This document shows, piece after piece, positions 16,397 to 24,708 of a DNA stretch of 50,238 bases (the stretch's first letter is position 1; every line of letters starts with the position of its first letter). The position numbers were made by a program, and so were the translations under genes. The notes beneath the pieces are model-generated. The model worked only from the letters and a program-made list of their open reading frames with translations, had not been told where the DNA came from and did no database searches. Origin of the DNA: Candidatus Heritagella gallinarum (lineage in GTDB: Bacteria > Bacillota > Clostridia > Oscillospirales > Acutalibacteraceae); the NCBI GenBank assembly GCA_904394685.1, contig CAJFNK010000060.1, positions 1 to 50,238 of the forward strand. The letters are read 5' to 3'.

Positions 16397-17847
16397 ATCG
16401 AAGAGTGATAGCTTTTTTATTGGGGCATATCCTGCTGCTGGAGGCGGCAGTGATGGTACCGGCTCTGATCATTTCGTTATGTATGCGGGAATTTGATTCT
16501 GCCTGGTCTTTTGCGGTTGCCATTGCCATTACAGCGGCGGTGGGAACAGGACTCACCTTTATCCGTCCGGTGAATAAGGCGTTTTATGCCGCCGAAGGTT
16601 TTGTGGTAACGGCTCTTTCGTGGATTTCCATTTCCTTTTTCGGCGCCCTGCCCTTCTGGTTCAGCGGCTGTATTCCCAGCCTGATCGACAGCTTTTTTGA
16701 AACTGCTTCCGGTTTTACCACTACCGGCGCCAGTATCCTGACAGATGTGGAAGTCCTTCCCTATGGGATGCTGTATTGGCGCAGCTTTACCCACTGGCTG
16801 GGCGGCATGGGCGTGCTGGTCTTTTTGCTGGCGGTGGTGTCGGTCAGCAAGGGGGAAGGATATTCCCTGCATTTGCTGCGTGCAGAAAGCCCCGGACCGG
16901 ATGTTGGCAAAATGACCCCAAGACTCAAACAGAGCGCCAAGCTGCTGTATATTATCTATATTGTCCTCACCGTGATTGAAATCATTTTGCTGCTGGCAGG
17001 CGGTATGCCGGTATTCGACAGTTTCTGCACCGCCTTCGGCACAGCTGGTACAGGTGGTTTTGGCGTTAAAAACGACAGTATTGCCGGGTATTCCCAGTAT
17101 ATCCAGATTGTCGTTACGGTTTTCATGGCGCTGTTTGGAATCAACTTTAACATCTATTTTCTGGTGCTGCTGCGTTCCTGGAAAAATCTATTCCGGGATG
17201 AGGAGCTGTGGGGATATCTCGGCATCATGCTGGGTTCCATCCTGCTCATCACCTGGAATGTAGCGCCCGTCTTTCAATATAATTGGGGAGAGGCTTTCCA
17301 GCAATCAGCATTTCAGGTGTCGTCGGTTATGACGACGACGGGCTTCTCCACCATTGACTATAATACCTGGCCGCAGTTTTCCCGCAGCCTGCTCGCCATG
17401 CTGATGGTTGTGGGCGCATCGGCGGGTTCAACCGGCGGAGGTGTTAAGGTGGCCCGTATTATTATCGTGTTCAAGCTCCTGCGTAAAGAGCTGATTCGGA
17501 TGCTGCATCCAAGAGCGGTACACACCGTGCGTATCAGCGGCAAAACGGTTGATAACAAGGTTGGCAAAGGTGTCAGCGTATTTATGGCCGCCTATTTTGC
17601 TGTTTTTACGGTTTCGTTTTTGTTAATCAGTCTTGATAATATGAGCTTGGAAACCAATGTAACCGCAGTGGTTTCCTGTCTGAGTAATATCGGCCCCGGT
17701 TTGGATGTGGTGGGGCCTGCCGGAAACTTCTCCCAGTTCTCTCCCATCAGCAAGCTCATCCTTTCCATGGATATGCTGTTTGGGCGACTGGAATTTTTCC
17801 CGATGATCCTGCTGTTTTCTCCCCGGCTTTGGAGCAGACGGGTATAA
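16393..17847 (+). CDS. trkH: Trk potassium uptake system, membrane subunit
   Basis: The K+-translocating membrane protein of the Trk/Ktr/HKT family, 484 residues, with about ten hydrophobic segments forming four M1-P-M2 repeats. The four selectivity-filter loops are visible as SGFTTTGAS, GTAGTGGFG, TTTGFST and LSNIGPGL. The C-terminal GRLEFFPMILLF motif is typical of TrkH/KtrB. It overlaps trkA by 4 bp and ends just before a strong terminator. Together the two genes provide ion-driven K+ uptake gated by nucleotide binding to TrkA. Confidence 0.95.
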   Translation: MNRRVIAFLLGHILLLEAAVMVPALIISLCMREFDSAWSFAVAIAITAAVGTGLTFIRPVNKAFYAAEGFVVTALSWISISFFGALPFWFSGCIPSLIDSFFETASGFTTTGASILTDVEVLPYGMLYWRSFTHWLGGMGVLVFLLAVVSVSKGEGYSLHLLRAESPGPDVGKMTPRLKQSAKLLYIIYIVLTVIEIILLLAGGMPVFDSFCTAFGTAGTGGFGVKNDSIAGYSQYIQIVVTVFMALFGINFNIYFLVLLRSWKNLFRDEELWGYLGIMLGSILLITWNVAPVFQYNWGEAFQQSAFQVSSVMTTTGFSTIDYNTWPQFSRSLLAMLMVVGASAGSTGGGVKVARIIIVFKLLRKELIRMLHPRAVHTVRISGKTVDNKVGKGVSVFMAAYFAVFTVSFLLISLDNMSLETNVTAVVSCLSNIGPGLDVVGPAGNFSQFSPISKLILSMDMLFGRLEFFPMILLFSPRLWSRRV

Positions 17848-17861
17848 AAAGAACAAAAAAG

Positions 17862-17913
17862 AACACAGTCCTCTTTCCTGCTGGATTTGGCGGGAAAGGG
17901 GACTGTGTTTTTT
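17862..17913 (+). terminator. Intrinsic terminator after trkH
   Basis: A long hairpin with outer arms AACACAGTCC (17862-17871) and GGACTGTGTT (17900-17909) and an inner TTTCC/GGAAA pairing is followed by a T run. Confidence 0.9.
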
Positions 17914-17931
17914 AGCGCAAAATGATGGGGG

Positions 17932-19272
17932 TCAGGCAATGCCCCATCTCCGGATATTCCGGAGAATCATAAAGTAGACGGGAACCAGGAACATGTCTGC
18001 CATGATCCAGGCGATGGGGCCTGCAAAGCAGGCGGCCACAAAGCCAAACGGCGGGACGAGCAACAGGGCTGTCAGGCTGCGTGCAAACATCTCACACACT
18101 CCGGCAAACATAGCAATCTTACTATATCCCATGCCCTGAATCAGCAGACGGAAGATATTCACGCCTGCGAGCGGGATGGAGAAAAGGCCGTTGATGATGA
18201 GATACAGGAAAGCATTTTCCAGGATTTCGACTTCGCTTCCCTCCACAAACAGGGTGAGCAGGGGCATGCCAAAGAAATACATGATTGCCAGCGAAAGGAT
18301 GGAATACACGCTGCCGATAATCATAGCAGCCCGCAATCCGGGAGAAAGCCGGTCGATTTTTCTGGCGCCGATGTTCTGCCCGCCATAGGTGGACATGGCA
18401 ATACCCAAAGCGTCGAAGGCGCAGACAAACAGGCAATACAAACGGCTTCCGGCGGTAATGGCCGCCACATACAGAGAACCCAGACCGTTTACAGCCGTTT
18501 GCAGCAAAATGTTGCCGATAGCGGTGATGGAGGTTTGCAGCCCCATCGGAACGCCAACCGCACACAGGCGGCGCATATATTCGGTGTTGGGGCGCAGATC
18601 TTCCCGACGGACATGGAGGATGGGGAATTTCTTTACCACATAGATAAAGCAGGCGATTCCAGAAAGAAGCTGCGCCAGTACCGTAGCGATGGCAGCACCG
18701 GCCACTCCCATCGGAATGACCAGCACCAAAAGCAGGTCAAACCCAATGTTTAAAAAAGAAGCGATTACCAGGAAAATCACCGGGGTACGGCTGTCGCCCA
18801 AAGCCCGCAAAAGGGCGGCCAGAATATTATAGAGGAAAATCGCCGGGATACCGGCAAAGATTACAACCATATAATAATAGGCTTCCACAATGATATCAGA
18901 CGGGGTATTCATCCATTCCATCATGGGCCAGCACAGCGCAACGGTAACAGCGGTAAACAGCGCAGAAGCGCCGCCGGTAAGCCAGATGATATTGCCTACA
19001 AGCCGTTTGATTTCATCGTAGTTTTTGGCGCCGAACTGCTGGGCAACCGGGATGGCAAAACCGCTGCACAGGCCCAGACAAAAGCCGATGATCAAAAAGT
19101 TGAGCGAGCCGGTGGAGCCAACTGCGGCCAGCGAACCTTTTCCCAAAAAGCGGCCAACGATGATGGTATCGACCATAGAATAAAACTGCTGGAATAAGTT
19201 ACCGAACATCAGGGGGATCGAGAAGCGGATAATCAACCCGAAGGGAGAGCCATGCGTCATGTCCTTTGTCAT
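17932..19272 (-). CDS. MATE-family efflux transporter
   Basis: A multidrug and toxic compound extrusion (MatE) protein of 446 residues with twelve predicted transmembrane segments in two homologous halves. Typical family features are the N-terminal pattern SIPLMFGNLFQQFYSMVDTI, VGRFLGKGSLAAVGSTGS and the second-half ALGIAMSTYGGQNIGARK. MATE proteins use Na+ or H+ gradients to expel organic cations or metabolites. The ATG at 19272 follows GAAAGAAGG. It stands alone, convergent with trkH and divergent from the pst operon. Substrate unknown. Confidence 0.93.
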   Translation of the reverse strand: MTKDMTHGSPFGLIIRFSIPLMFGNLFQQFYSMVDTIIVGRFLGKGSLAAVGSTGSLNFLIIGFCLGLCSGFAIPVAQQFGAKNYDEIKRLVGNIIWLTGGASALFTAVTVALCWPMMEWMNTPSDIIVEAYYYMVVIFAGIPAIFLYNILAALLRALGDSRTPVIFLVIASFLNIGFDLLLVLVIPMGVAGAAIATVLAQLLSGIACFIYVVKKFPILHVRREDLRPNTEYMRRLCAVGVPMGLQTSITAIGNILLQTAVNGLGSLYVAAITAGSRLYCLFVCAFDALGIAMSTYGGQNIGARKIDRLSPGLRAAMIIGSVYSILSLAIMYFFGMPLLTLFVEGSEVEILENAFLYLIINGLFSIPLAGVNIFRLLIQGMGYSKIAMFAGVCEMFARSLTALLLVPPFGFVAACFAGPIAWIMADMFLVPVYFMILRNIRRWGIA

Positions 19273-19337
19273 AAACAGCCTTCTTTCCGGAAAGTTTGTT
19301 AAATCAGCTTACAAACAGGTTTTATAAACAGTTATTT

Positions 19338-19366
19338 ATAATAGCACAGAAGTGGAAAAACAGCAA
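19338..19366 (-). promoter_or_regulatory. Promoter of the MATE gene
   Basis: On the minus strand, TTGCTG (19366-19361), a 17-bp spacer and TATTAT (19343-19338). Confidence 0.55.
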
Positions 19367-19452
19367 TTCACAATTAAAACATGACGAAGAAAGAAGAAAA
19401 CTCCTTTTTGGCTATAAAAGCAATAGAGGACAGTTTGGGGAGAAAAGCGGTA

Positions 19453-19508
19453 TTTTACATTGATTTTACAAAACTTCGGTTTGTGACTTTACAAAGCCAG
19501 TCTATACT
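19453..19508 (+). promoter_or_regulatory. Pho-box-like array and promoter of the pst-pho operon
   Basis: TTTTACA at 19453 and again at 19464 (an 11-bp period), and CTTTACA at 19487, form a direct-repeat series like PhoB/PhoP boxes. The last repeat lies just upstream of TATACT (19503-19508), where no good -35 exists. This is the usual layout of a promoter that depends on PhoB-type activation. Confidence 0.7.
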
Positions 19509-19568
19509 TCTGAATGTACCTTGAAGCAAACAAGAAACCAATCGAGTGATTGAAAGGAAGAAACAAGA

Positions 19569-20465
19569 ATGAAAATCAAGAGAGTTTTGACTGCTATTTT
19601 GGCTTTGGCTATGACCGCTGCTGTGATGACCGGCTGCCAGAGCAACAACGGAACCAGCTCCGCTGCTAACGAGTCTTCTACTACCAGTACTTCTGAGAGC
19701 AGCACCGAGAGCAATGCTTCCCTCAGCGGCACAGTTGCCACCAACGGTTCCACCTCTATGGAAAAAGTGATCGGCGCTCTGAGCGAGCAGTTCATGGCCG
19801 ATAACAGCGGTGTGAAAGTTAGCTATGATCCCACCGGTTCCGGTACCGGCATCGAGGCTGTTAAGACCGGTTCCTGCGATATCGGACTTTCCTCCCGTGC
19901 ATTGAAAGATGAAGAAACTGAGGCTGGCCTCAAGGGCACCACTGTGGCTCTGGACGGCATCGCAATTATCGTAAACGAGAACAGCAAAGTGGAAGACCTG
20001 ACCGTGGAGCAGATCGCTAAGCTCTTTACCGGTGAGATCACTGACTGGAGTGAGGTTGGCGGCGACGCCGGCACCATCGCCTGCATCGGCCGTGAGGCTG
20101 GTTCCGGTACCCGTGACGGCTTTGAGTCTATCACCGGCACCGATGACAAGTGCAAGCTGAATCAGGCTCTGACCTCCACCGGCGCTGTTATCGAGGCTGT
20201 GAAGAATAACCCCGGCGCTATCGGATATGCTTCCCTTTCTTCTGTTGAAGGCAAAGAAGGCATCAAGGCTATCACCGTAGAAGGCGTTGCCTGCACCGAG
20301 GAAACTGTGAAAGACGGTTCCTACAAAATCCAGCGTCCCTTCGTCCTGGTAACCAAGGACGGCGCTGAGCTGAGCGCAGCTGCTCAGGCATTCTTCGACT
20401 TCGCTCTCTCCGCTGATGCAGAGGATCTGATCGTAAAGGCCGGCGCTGTGCCCCCCGCAAAATAA
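19569..20465 (+). CDS. pstS: Phosphate ABC transporter, substrate-binding lipoprotein
   Basis: A phosphate-binding extracellular lipoprotein of 298 residues. A signal peptide ends at a lipobox (VMTGC, Cys23), followed by a Ser/Thr-rich linker. The mature domain has the PstS phosphate-contact motifs: ATNGSTSMEKV, DPTGSGTGIEAV, IGLSSRALKDEE and GREAGSGTRDGFE. It begins a seven-gene unit encoding the Pst transporter and Pho regulators. The ATG at 19569 follows GAAAGGAAG. The GCT-rich codon use resembles that of rplL and suggests strong expression when induced. A repeat array and hairpin separate it from pstC. Confidence 0.96.
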   Translation: MKIKRVLTAILALAMTAAVMTGCQSNNGTSSAANESSTTSTSESSTESNASLSGTVATNGSTSMEKVIGALSEQFMADNSGVKVSYDPTGSGTGIEAVKTGSCDIGLSSRALKDEETEAGLKGTTVALDGIAIIVNENSKVEDLTVEQIAKLFTGEITDWSEVGGDAGTIACIGREAGSGTRDGFESITGTDDKCKLNQALTSTGAVIEAVKNNPGAIGYASLSSVEGKEGIKAITVEGVACTEETVKDGSYKIQRPFVLVTKDGAELSAAAQAFFDFALSADAEDLIVKAGAVPPAK

Positions 20466-20481
20466 GTTCTCCTCGTAAGAT

Positions 20482-20566
20482 AAGTTTTAGAAAACTGAGT
20501 TTGGGAAAAGAAAGTTTTGAAAAACGAAGTTTTCGTTTCAAGCCTCCACTGGCAGCAGTGGAGGCT
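20482..20566 (+). repeat. 15-bp degenerate tandem repeat and hairpin between pstS and pstC
   Basis: Units starting at 20482, 20497, 20512 and 20527 share an AAGTTTT...AAAA pattern at exact 15-bp spacing. They are followed by a perfect 11-bp hairpin (20541-20551 with 20556-20566, AGCCTCCACTG/CAGTGGAGGCT) with no T run after it. The hairpin may stabilise or trim the pstS transcript so that the binding protein is made in excess over the permeases. Confidence 0.65.
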
Positions 20567-20594
20567 ATTCCCGTGAAAAAGAAGGAGCTGCGTG

Positions 20595-21608
20595 ATGGAA
20601 CAAAACATATCCGTGGATTTGAATGCAACGAGTGAAAGGGAAGAGAAAGCCATGAAAGATCTCTCCAAACAGGTTAAAACAGCCAAGCTGCAAACCCAAG
20701 CGCAGGATGCCGTTCCACAGGCCAAGCGCCGGGGCGCAAAGGATGCGATGGAATTTATCATGCATCTGATTTTCCTGCTGTGTGGTATCGTCGCTGTGGC
20801 CTTTGTGCTGTTTATCAGCATTTACCTGATTATTTCCGGCCTGCCGGCGATTCAGAAAATCGGCCTCTGGGATTTCCTCTTTGGGCAGACCTGGGCGCCT
20901 ACCCATGGTGAAAACCCCCAGTTCGGAATTTTGCCTTTTATCCTCACATCGATCTATGGTACAGCCGGCGCACTGGTGATCGGCGTACCGGTTGGACTGC
21001 TTACCGCTATTTATCTGGCAAAAATCGCCCCGCCCAAAGTGGCCACCGCTATCCAGACAGCGGTAGAGCTGCTGGCCGGTATCCCCTCGGTGGTCTATGG
21101 TCTGGTGGGTATGATCGTGTTGGTTCCCCTGGTGCAGAATGTATTTAACCTCCCTTCCGGCGCTACCCTGCTGGCTGCTATTATCGTGCTTGCCATTATG
21201 ATTTTGCCCTCGATCATCAATGTTTCCACCACCGCCCTGAAAGCGGTTCCCAAAGAGTATGAAGAAGCCTCTCTGGCATTGGGTGCGACAAAAATCGAAA
21301 CTATTTTCAGAGTCAGCCTGCCCGCTGCCAAAAGCGGCGTGGCCACCGCTATCGTATTGGGCGTAGGCCGTGCTATCGGTGAGGCGATGGCAATCATCAT
21401 GGTTTCCGGTAACGTGGAAAATATGCCCAATCTGTTTGGCTCTGTGCGATTCCTCACCACAGCTATCGCTTCGGAAATGTCCTATGCTTCCGTAGGCTCT
21501 CTCCAGCGTGACGCCCTGTTCTCGATTGGACTGGTGCTGTTCCTGTTTATCATGCTGATCAATGTGTTCCTGAACCTGGTGATTAAAAGAAAGAAGGAGG
21601 GGGAATAA
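20595..21608 (+). CDS. pstC: Phosphate ABC transporter permease PstC
   Basis: The first membrane subunit of the Pst phosphate importer, 337 residues. A charged cytoplasmic extension of about 50 residues precedes six transmembrane segments. The ABC-permease coupling loop is intact (KAVPKEYEEASLALGATKIE). The typical PstC motifs GIPSVVYGLVG and VLGVGRAIGEAMAI are present. The ATG at 20595 follows AAGGAG by about 7 bases; an alternative GTG lies one codon earlier. pstA begins 3 bases after its stop, so the genes are co-translated. Confidence 0.95.
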   Translation: MEQNISVDLNATSEREEKAMKDLSKQVKTAKLQTQAQDAVPQAKRRGAKDAMEFIMHLIFLLCGIVAVAFVLFISIYLIISGLPAIQKIGLWDFLFGQTWAPTHGENPQFGILPFILTSIYGTAGALVIGVPVGLLTAIYLAKIAPPKVATAIQTAVELLAGIPSVVYGLVGMIVLVPLVQNVFNLPSGATLLAAIIVLAIMILPSIINVSTTALKAVPKEYEEASLALGATKIETIFRVSLPAAKSGVATAIVLGVGRAIGEAMAIIMVSGNVENMPNLFGSVRFLTTAIASEMSYASVGSLQRDALFSIGLVLFLFIMLINVFLNLVIKRKKEGE

Positions 21609-21611
21609 GCC

Positions 21612-22457
21612 ATGGAAAAACTTTCTTTTCGCCGCCGCTTTTATTATAAGGGCCTGAAAACCCTCTTGTATTTCTGCGCCGGACTTACCTGTGCGCTGCT
21701 GCTGTTCCTCATCGGTTATATCTTCTATCGTGGCCTGGGCAACATCACTTGGGAATTGATTTCCAGTGAAACCAGCTACTTAAATGATACAGTTGGTATT
21801 CTTCCTAACATTCTCAACACTCTGTATATTATTCTCCTCGCAATGATTATTGTGCTGCCCTTGGGCGTAGGCGCTGCCATTTATCTGACAGAATACGCCG
21901 GAAGCCGTAAAATGGTGGCGATCATTGAATTCGCTTCCGAAACCCTGACCGGTATCCCCTCCATTATCTTTGGCCTGGTGGGTATGCTGTTCTTTATCCA
22001 GATGATGGGCTTAAAACAGGGTATCCTGGCCGGTGGCCTTACGCTGGTTATCATGATTTTGCCCACCATTATCCGCACCACGCAGGAATCGCTGAAAACA
22101 GTTCCCAATTCCTACCGTGAGGGCGCTCTGGCGCTGGGCGCCGGCAAATGGCATATGGTACGCACCGTGGTGCTGCCTAACGCTATCGACGGTATCGTGA
22201 CCGGCTGTATTCTGGCAATTGGCCGTATCGTGGGCGAATCTGCCGCCCTGCTGTTCACCGCTGGTTTCGGCCTGGTGCTCAACGGAATTTGGGAGTCCAT
22301 GCAATCCTCCTCTGCAACCCTGACGGTTGCCCTGTATGTGTATGCGAGCGAGCGTGGCGAAGTGGATGTGGCGTTTGCAATCGCCGCCATTCTGATGGTA
22401 CTCACGCTGATTATCAACCTGTCTGCCAACCTGGTGGGCAAAAAACTGAAGAAGTAA
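21612..22457 (+). CDS. pstA: Phosphate ABC transporter permease PstA
   Basis: The second membrane subunit of the Pst importer, 281 residues, with six transmembrane segments. It shares the ABC coupling helix pattern with PstC ([20 protein letters not shown]) and the motifs [13 protein letters not shown] and [19 protein letters not shown]. Its start follows AAGGAGGGGG that overlaps the end of pstC, and pstB starts 13 bases after its stop. With PstC it forms the channel energised by PstB. Confidence 0.95.
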   Translation: MEKLSFRRRFYYKGLKTLLYFCAGLTCALLLFLIGYIFYRGLGNITWELISSETSYLNDTVGILPNILNTLYIILLAMIIVLPLGVGAAIYLTEYAGSRKMVAIIEFASETLTGIPSIIFGLVGMLFFIQMMGLKQGILAGGLTLVIMILPTIIRTTQESLKTVPNSYREGALALGAGKWHMVRTVVLPNAIDGIVTGCILAIGRIVGESAALLFTAGFGLVLNGIWESMQSSSATLTVALYVYASERGEVDVAFAIAAILMVLTLIINLSANLVGKKLKK

Positions 22458-22470
22458 TGGGAGAATGTTT

Positions 22471-23226
22471 ATGTCTACAATACTTGAAGCGAAAAAACTC
22501 AATCTCTGGTATGGCAACCATCAGGCCCTGTTTGATGTGAATGTCGAAATCCCTGCCAATAAAATCACCGCCCTCATTGGCCCCTCCGGCTGCGGCAAAT
22601 CCACTTTCCTGAAAACCCTCAACCGCATGAACGATCTGGTTCCCGGCTGCCGCATCGAAGGCGAGATCAACTATGGCGGCCAGAATATCTATGACCCCAC
22701 CATCGACACCACCTGGCTCCGCAAGGAGATCGGCATGGTGTTCCAGAAGGCCAACCCCTTCCCGATGTCGATTTATGACAATATCGCTTATGGCCCCCGC
22801 ACCCATGGCATCCGTTCCCGTGCCCGTCTGGATGAAATCGTGGAAAAATCCCTGCGGGACGCCGCTATCTGGGACGAAGTCAAAGACCGCTTGAAGAAAA
22901 GCGCTCTGGGGCTTTCCGGCGGCCAGCAGCAGCGTTTGTGCATCGCCCGTGCTCTGGCAGTAGAGCCCAGAGTGCTGCTGATGGACGAGTCCACCTCTGC
23001 ATTGGACCCCATTTCTACCTCCAAGATCGAAGACCTTGCAATCGAGCTGAAAAATAAGTATACTGTGATTATGGTCACCCATAACATGCAGCAGGCTGCC
23101 CGTGTGTCGGATATGACTGCTTTCTTCCTTCTTGGCAAGCTCATCGAGTTTGGCGAAACCGAGCAGGTGTTCTCTATGCCCAAAGAAAAGCAGACGGAAG
23201 ATTATATCACCGGACGCTTTGGTTAA
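22471..23226 (+). CDS. pstB: Phosphate ABC transporter ATP-binding protein
   Basis: The ATPase of the phosphate importer (251 residues). It has Walker [11 protein letters not shown]-loop [19 protein letters not shown] (a PstB hallmark), signature LSGGQQQR, Walker [14 protein letters not shown] and the switch His in MVTHNMQQA. The ATG at 22471 lies 7 bases after GGGAG; an ATG two codons earlier is too close to that site. It is encoded between pstA and phoU in the operon. Confidence 0.97.
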   Translation: MSTILEAKKLNLWYGNHQALFDVNVEIPANKITALIGPSGCGKSTFLKTLNRMNDLVPGCRIEGEINYGGQNIYDPTIDTTWLRKEIGMVFQKANPFPMSIYDNIAYGPRTHGIRSRARLDEIVEKSLRDAAIWDEVKDRLKKSALGLSGGQQQRLCIARALAVEPRVLLMDESTSALDPISTSKIEDLAIELKNKYTVIMVTHNMQQAARVSDMTAFFLLGKLIEFGETEQVFSMPKEKQTEDYITGRFG

Positions 23227-23244
23227 TCCAGGAAGGAAGTGTTT

Positions 23245-23934
23245 GTGTTGAGAAACAGATTTGACCGGGAGCTGGAGCTCCTGAATACAGAACTCACCGA
23301 AATGGGTGGGCTGATCGAAACGGCGATTGAATATGCAGTAAACGCCCTGTTCCAGCGTGGCGGCCAGATGGCCAAATCCGCCATGGAATACGATATGGAA
23401 GTTGACCACATGGAACAGACTATTGAAACCCGCTGCCTGCGTCTGCTTTTGCAGCAGCAGCCGGTGGCAAAAGACCTGCGGGTGGTTTCGGCCGCTTTGA
23501 AAATGATTACCGATATGGAGCGAATCGGCGACCAGTCCGGCGATATCGCCGAACTCTCTATGCGCCTGCCCGAAACGGTGGATTTTCAGCGTTTGGAGCA
23601 TATCCGGACAATGGCCAAGTGTGCTTCCAAAATGGTGACAGATGCCATCGACGCATTTGTTGGGCGCAACCTGGCGTTGGCCGAAAGCATCGCCCAAGCC
23701 GATGACGAAGTGGACCACCTGTTTGACGTGGTTCGGGACGACCTGATCGAGATTGTCCGCAGAGATTCCGGCGATGTGGCAGCAGCGATTGACCTTTTGA
23801 TGGTGGCCAAGTATTTTGAGAGAATCGGCGACCATGCGGTGAATATTTCCGAGTGGGTGGTTTATTCCATCACCGGTGAGCACCGTTCCGATGAGGAAAA
23901 AGGGAAATACCCCAATGTGTTTGCGAAAAATTGA
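23245..23934 (+). CDS. phoU: Phosphate-signalling regulator PhoU
   Basis: A helical metal-binding protein (229 residues) that links the Pst transporter to the PhoR kinase and keeps the Pho response off when phosphate is plentiful. The two PhoU repeats each carry the acidic metal-cluster motif (DMERIGDQSGDIAEL and KYFERIGDHAVNISEW, i.e. E-R-I-G-D). The GTG at 23245 lies 7 bases after AAGGA; a GTG at 23239 or TTG at 23248 is possible. A GC-rich hairpin separates it from phoB. Confidence 0.95.
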   Translation: MLRNRFDRELELLNTELTEMGGLIETAIEYAVNALFQRGGQMAKSAMEYDMEVDHMEQTIETRCLRLLLQQQPVAKDLRVVSAALKMITDMERIGDQSGDIAELSMRLPETVDFQRLEHIRTMAKCASKMVTDAIDAFVGRNLALAESIAQADDEVDHLFDVVRDDLIEIVRRDSGDVAAAIDLLMVAKYFERIGDHAVNISEWVVYSITGEHRSDEEKGKYPNVFAKN

Positions 23935-23948
23935 GTTGGAATATGTTT

Positions 23949-23978
23949 CCCGGTCCCGGCGGTACAGCTGGGATCGGG
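23949..23978 (+). terminator. Intra-operon hairpin between phoU and phoB
   Basis: A 12-bp stem with two G-U pairs (23949-23960 with 23967-23978, CCCGGTCCC/GGGATCGGG) is followed by GGATGTGTTTTTA. It may act as a partial terminator that lowers phoB-phoR expression relative to the transporter genes. The T run is offset, so it is not a classic strong terminator. Confidence 0.5.
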
Positions 23979-24009
23979 GGATGTGTTTTTAGGAAAGGAA
24001 TGCCTGTAT

Positions 24010-24708
24010 ATGAGCCTGATCGCAATTGTGGAGGACGACGCCAGTATCCGAAAGCTGATTTTGTATGCGCTGAAAAATAACGGGTATGAGGCAAACGGAT
24101 ATGAGTGTGGCGCCGATTTTTTTGAAGCGATATCGGCACAGGCGCCCGATCTGGTGCTGCTGGATATCATGCTGCCGGATATGGACGGCGTGGAAATTTT
24201 GCGCCGTTTGCGGAAGTCCAGCGCTATGGCCCGTGTGCCGGTGATGATGATCACGGCCATGGGGGCGGAGTATGATAAGGTCAACGCCCTTGACAGCGGC
24301 GCCGATGATTATATGACAAAGCCTTTTGGCGTGATGGAGATGCTCTCCCGTGTTCGGGCTTTGCTTCGGCGTGCGGCTCCTGCGGAAGCCGAAAGTCAGG
24401 GAGAGATTCTTTCTGCCTCTGGTGTGCAGATGGATTTGAAACGCCGCCAGGTGGTGGCAGATGGGGAAGAAGTGACGCTTGCATATAAAGAATTTGAGCT
24501 GTTGCACTATTTCCTGCAAAATAAAGGGATCGTCCTGAGCCGGGAGCAGCTGATGCAGACGGTTTGGGGATTTGACTATGAGGGAGAAAGCCGGACGGTA
24601 GACATGCACATTAAGACCCTGCGCCAAAAATTGGGAAAATGCGGGGAATTAATCCACACGGTTCGTGGTGTCGGCTATAAACTGGAGGATAGGGAGAGTT
24701 CGCTATGA
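24010..24708 (+). CDS. phoB: Response regulator PhoB/PhoP type
   Basis: An OmpR/PhoB-family regulator (232 residues). The receiver domain has the acidic pocket (VEDD), the phospho-acceptor Asp52 in LLDIMLPDMDG, the switch Thr in MMITAMG and the Lys in DDYMTKPFG. The C-terminal winged helix ends with RTVDMHIKTLRQKLG and HTVRGVGYKLE. The ATG at 24010 follows GGAAAGGAA. Its place after phoU and before the kinase, behind a Pho-box-like promoter, makes it the phosphate-starvation activator of this operon. It overlaps phoR by 4 bp. Confidence 0.95.
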   Translation: MSLIAIVEDDASIRKLILYALKNNGYEANGYECGADFFEAISAQAPDLVLLDIMLPDMDGVEILRRLRKSSAMARVPVMMITAMGAEYDKVNALDSGADDYMTKPFGVMEMLSRVRALLRRAAPAEAESQGEILSASGVQMDLKRRQVVADGEEVTLAYKEFELLHYFLQNKGIVLSREQLMQTVWGFDYEGESRTVDMHIKTLRQKLGKCGELIHTVRGVGYKLEDRESSL

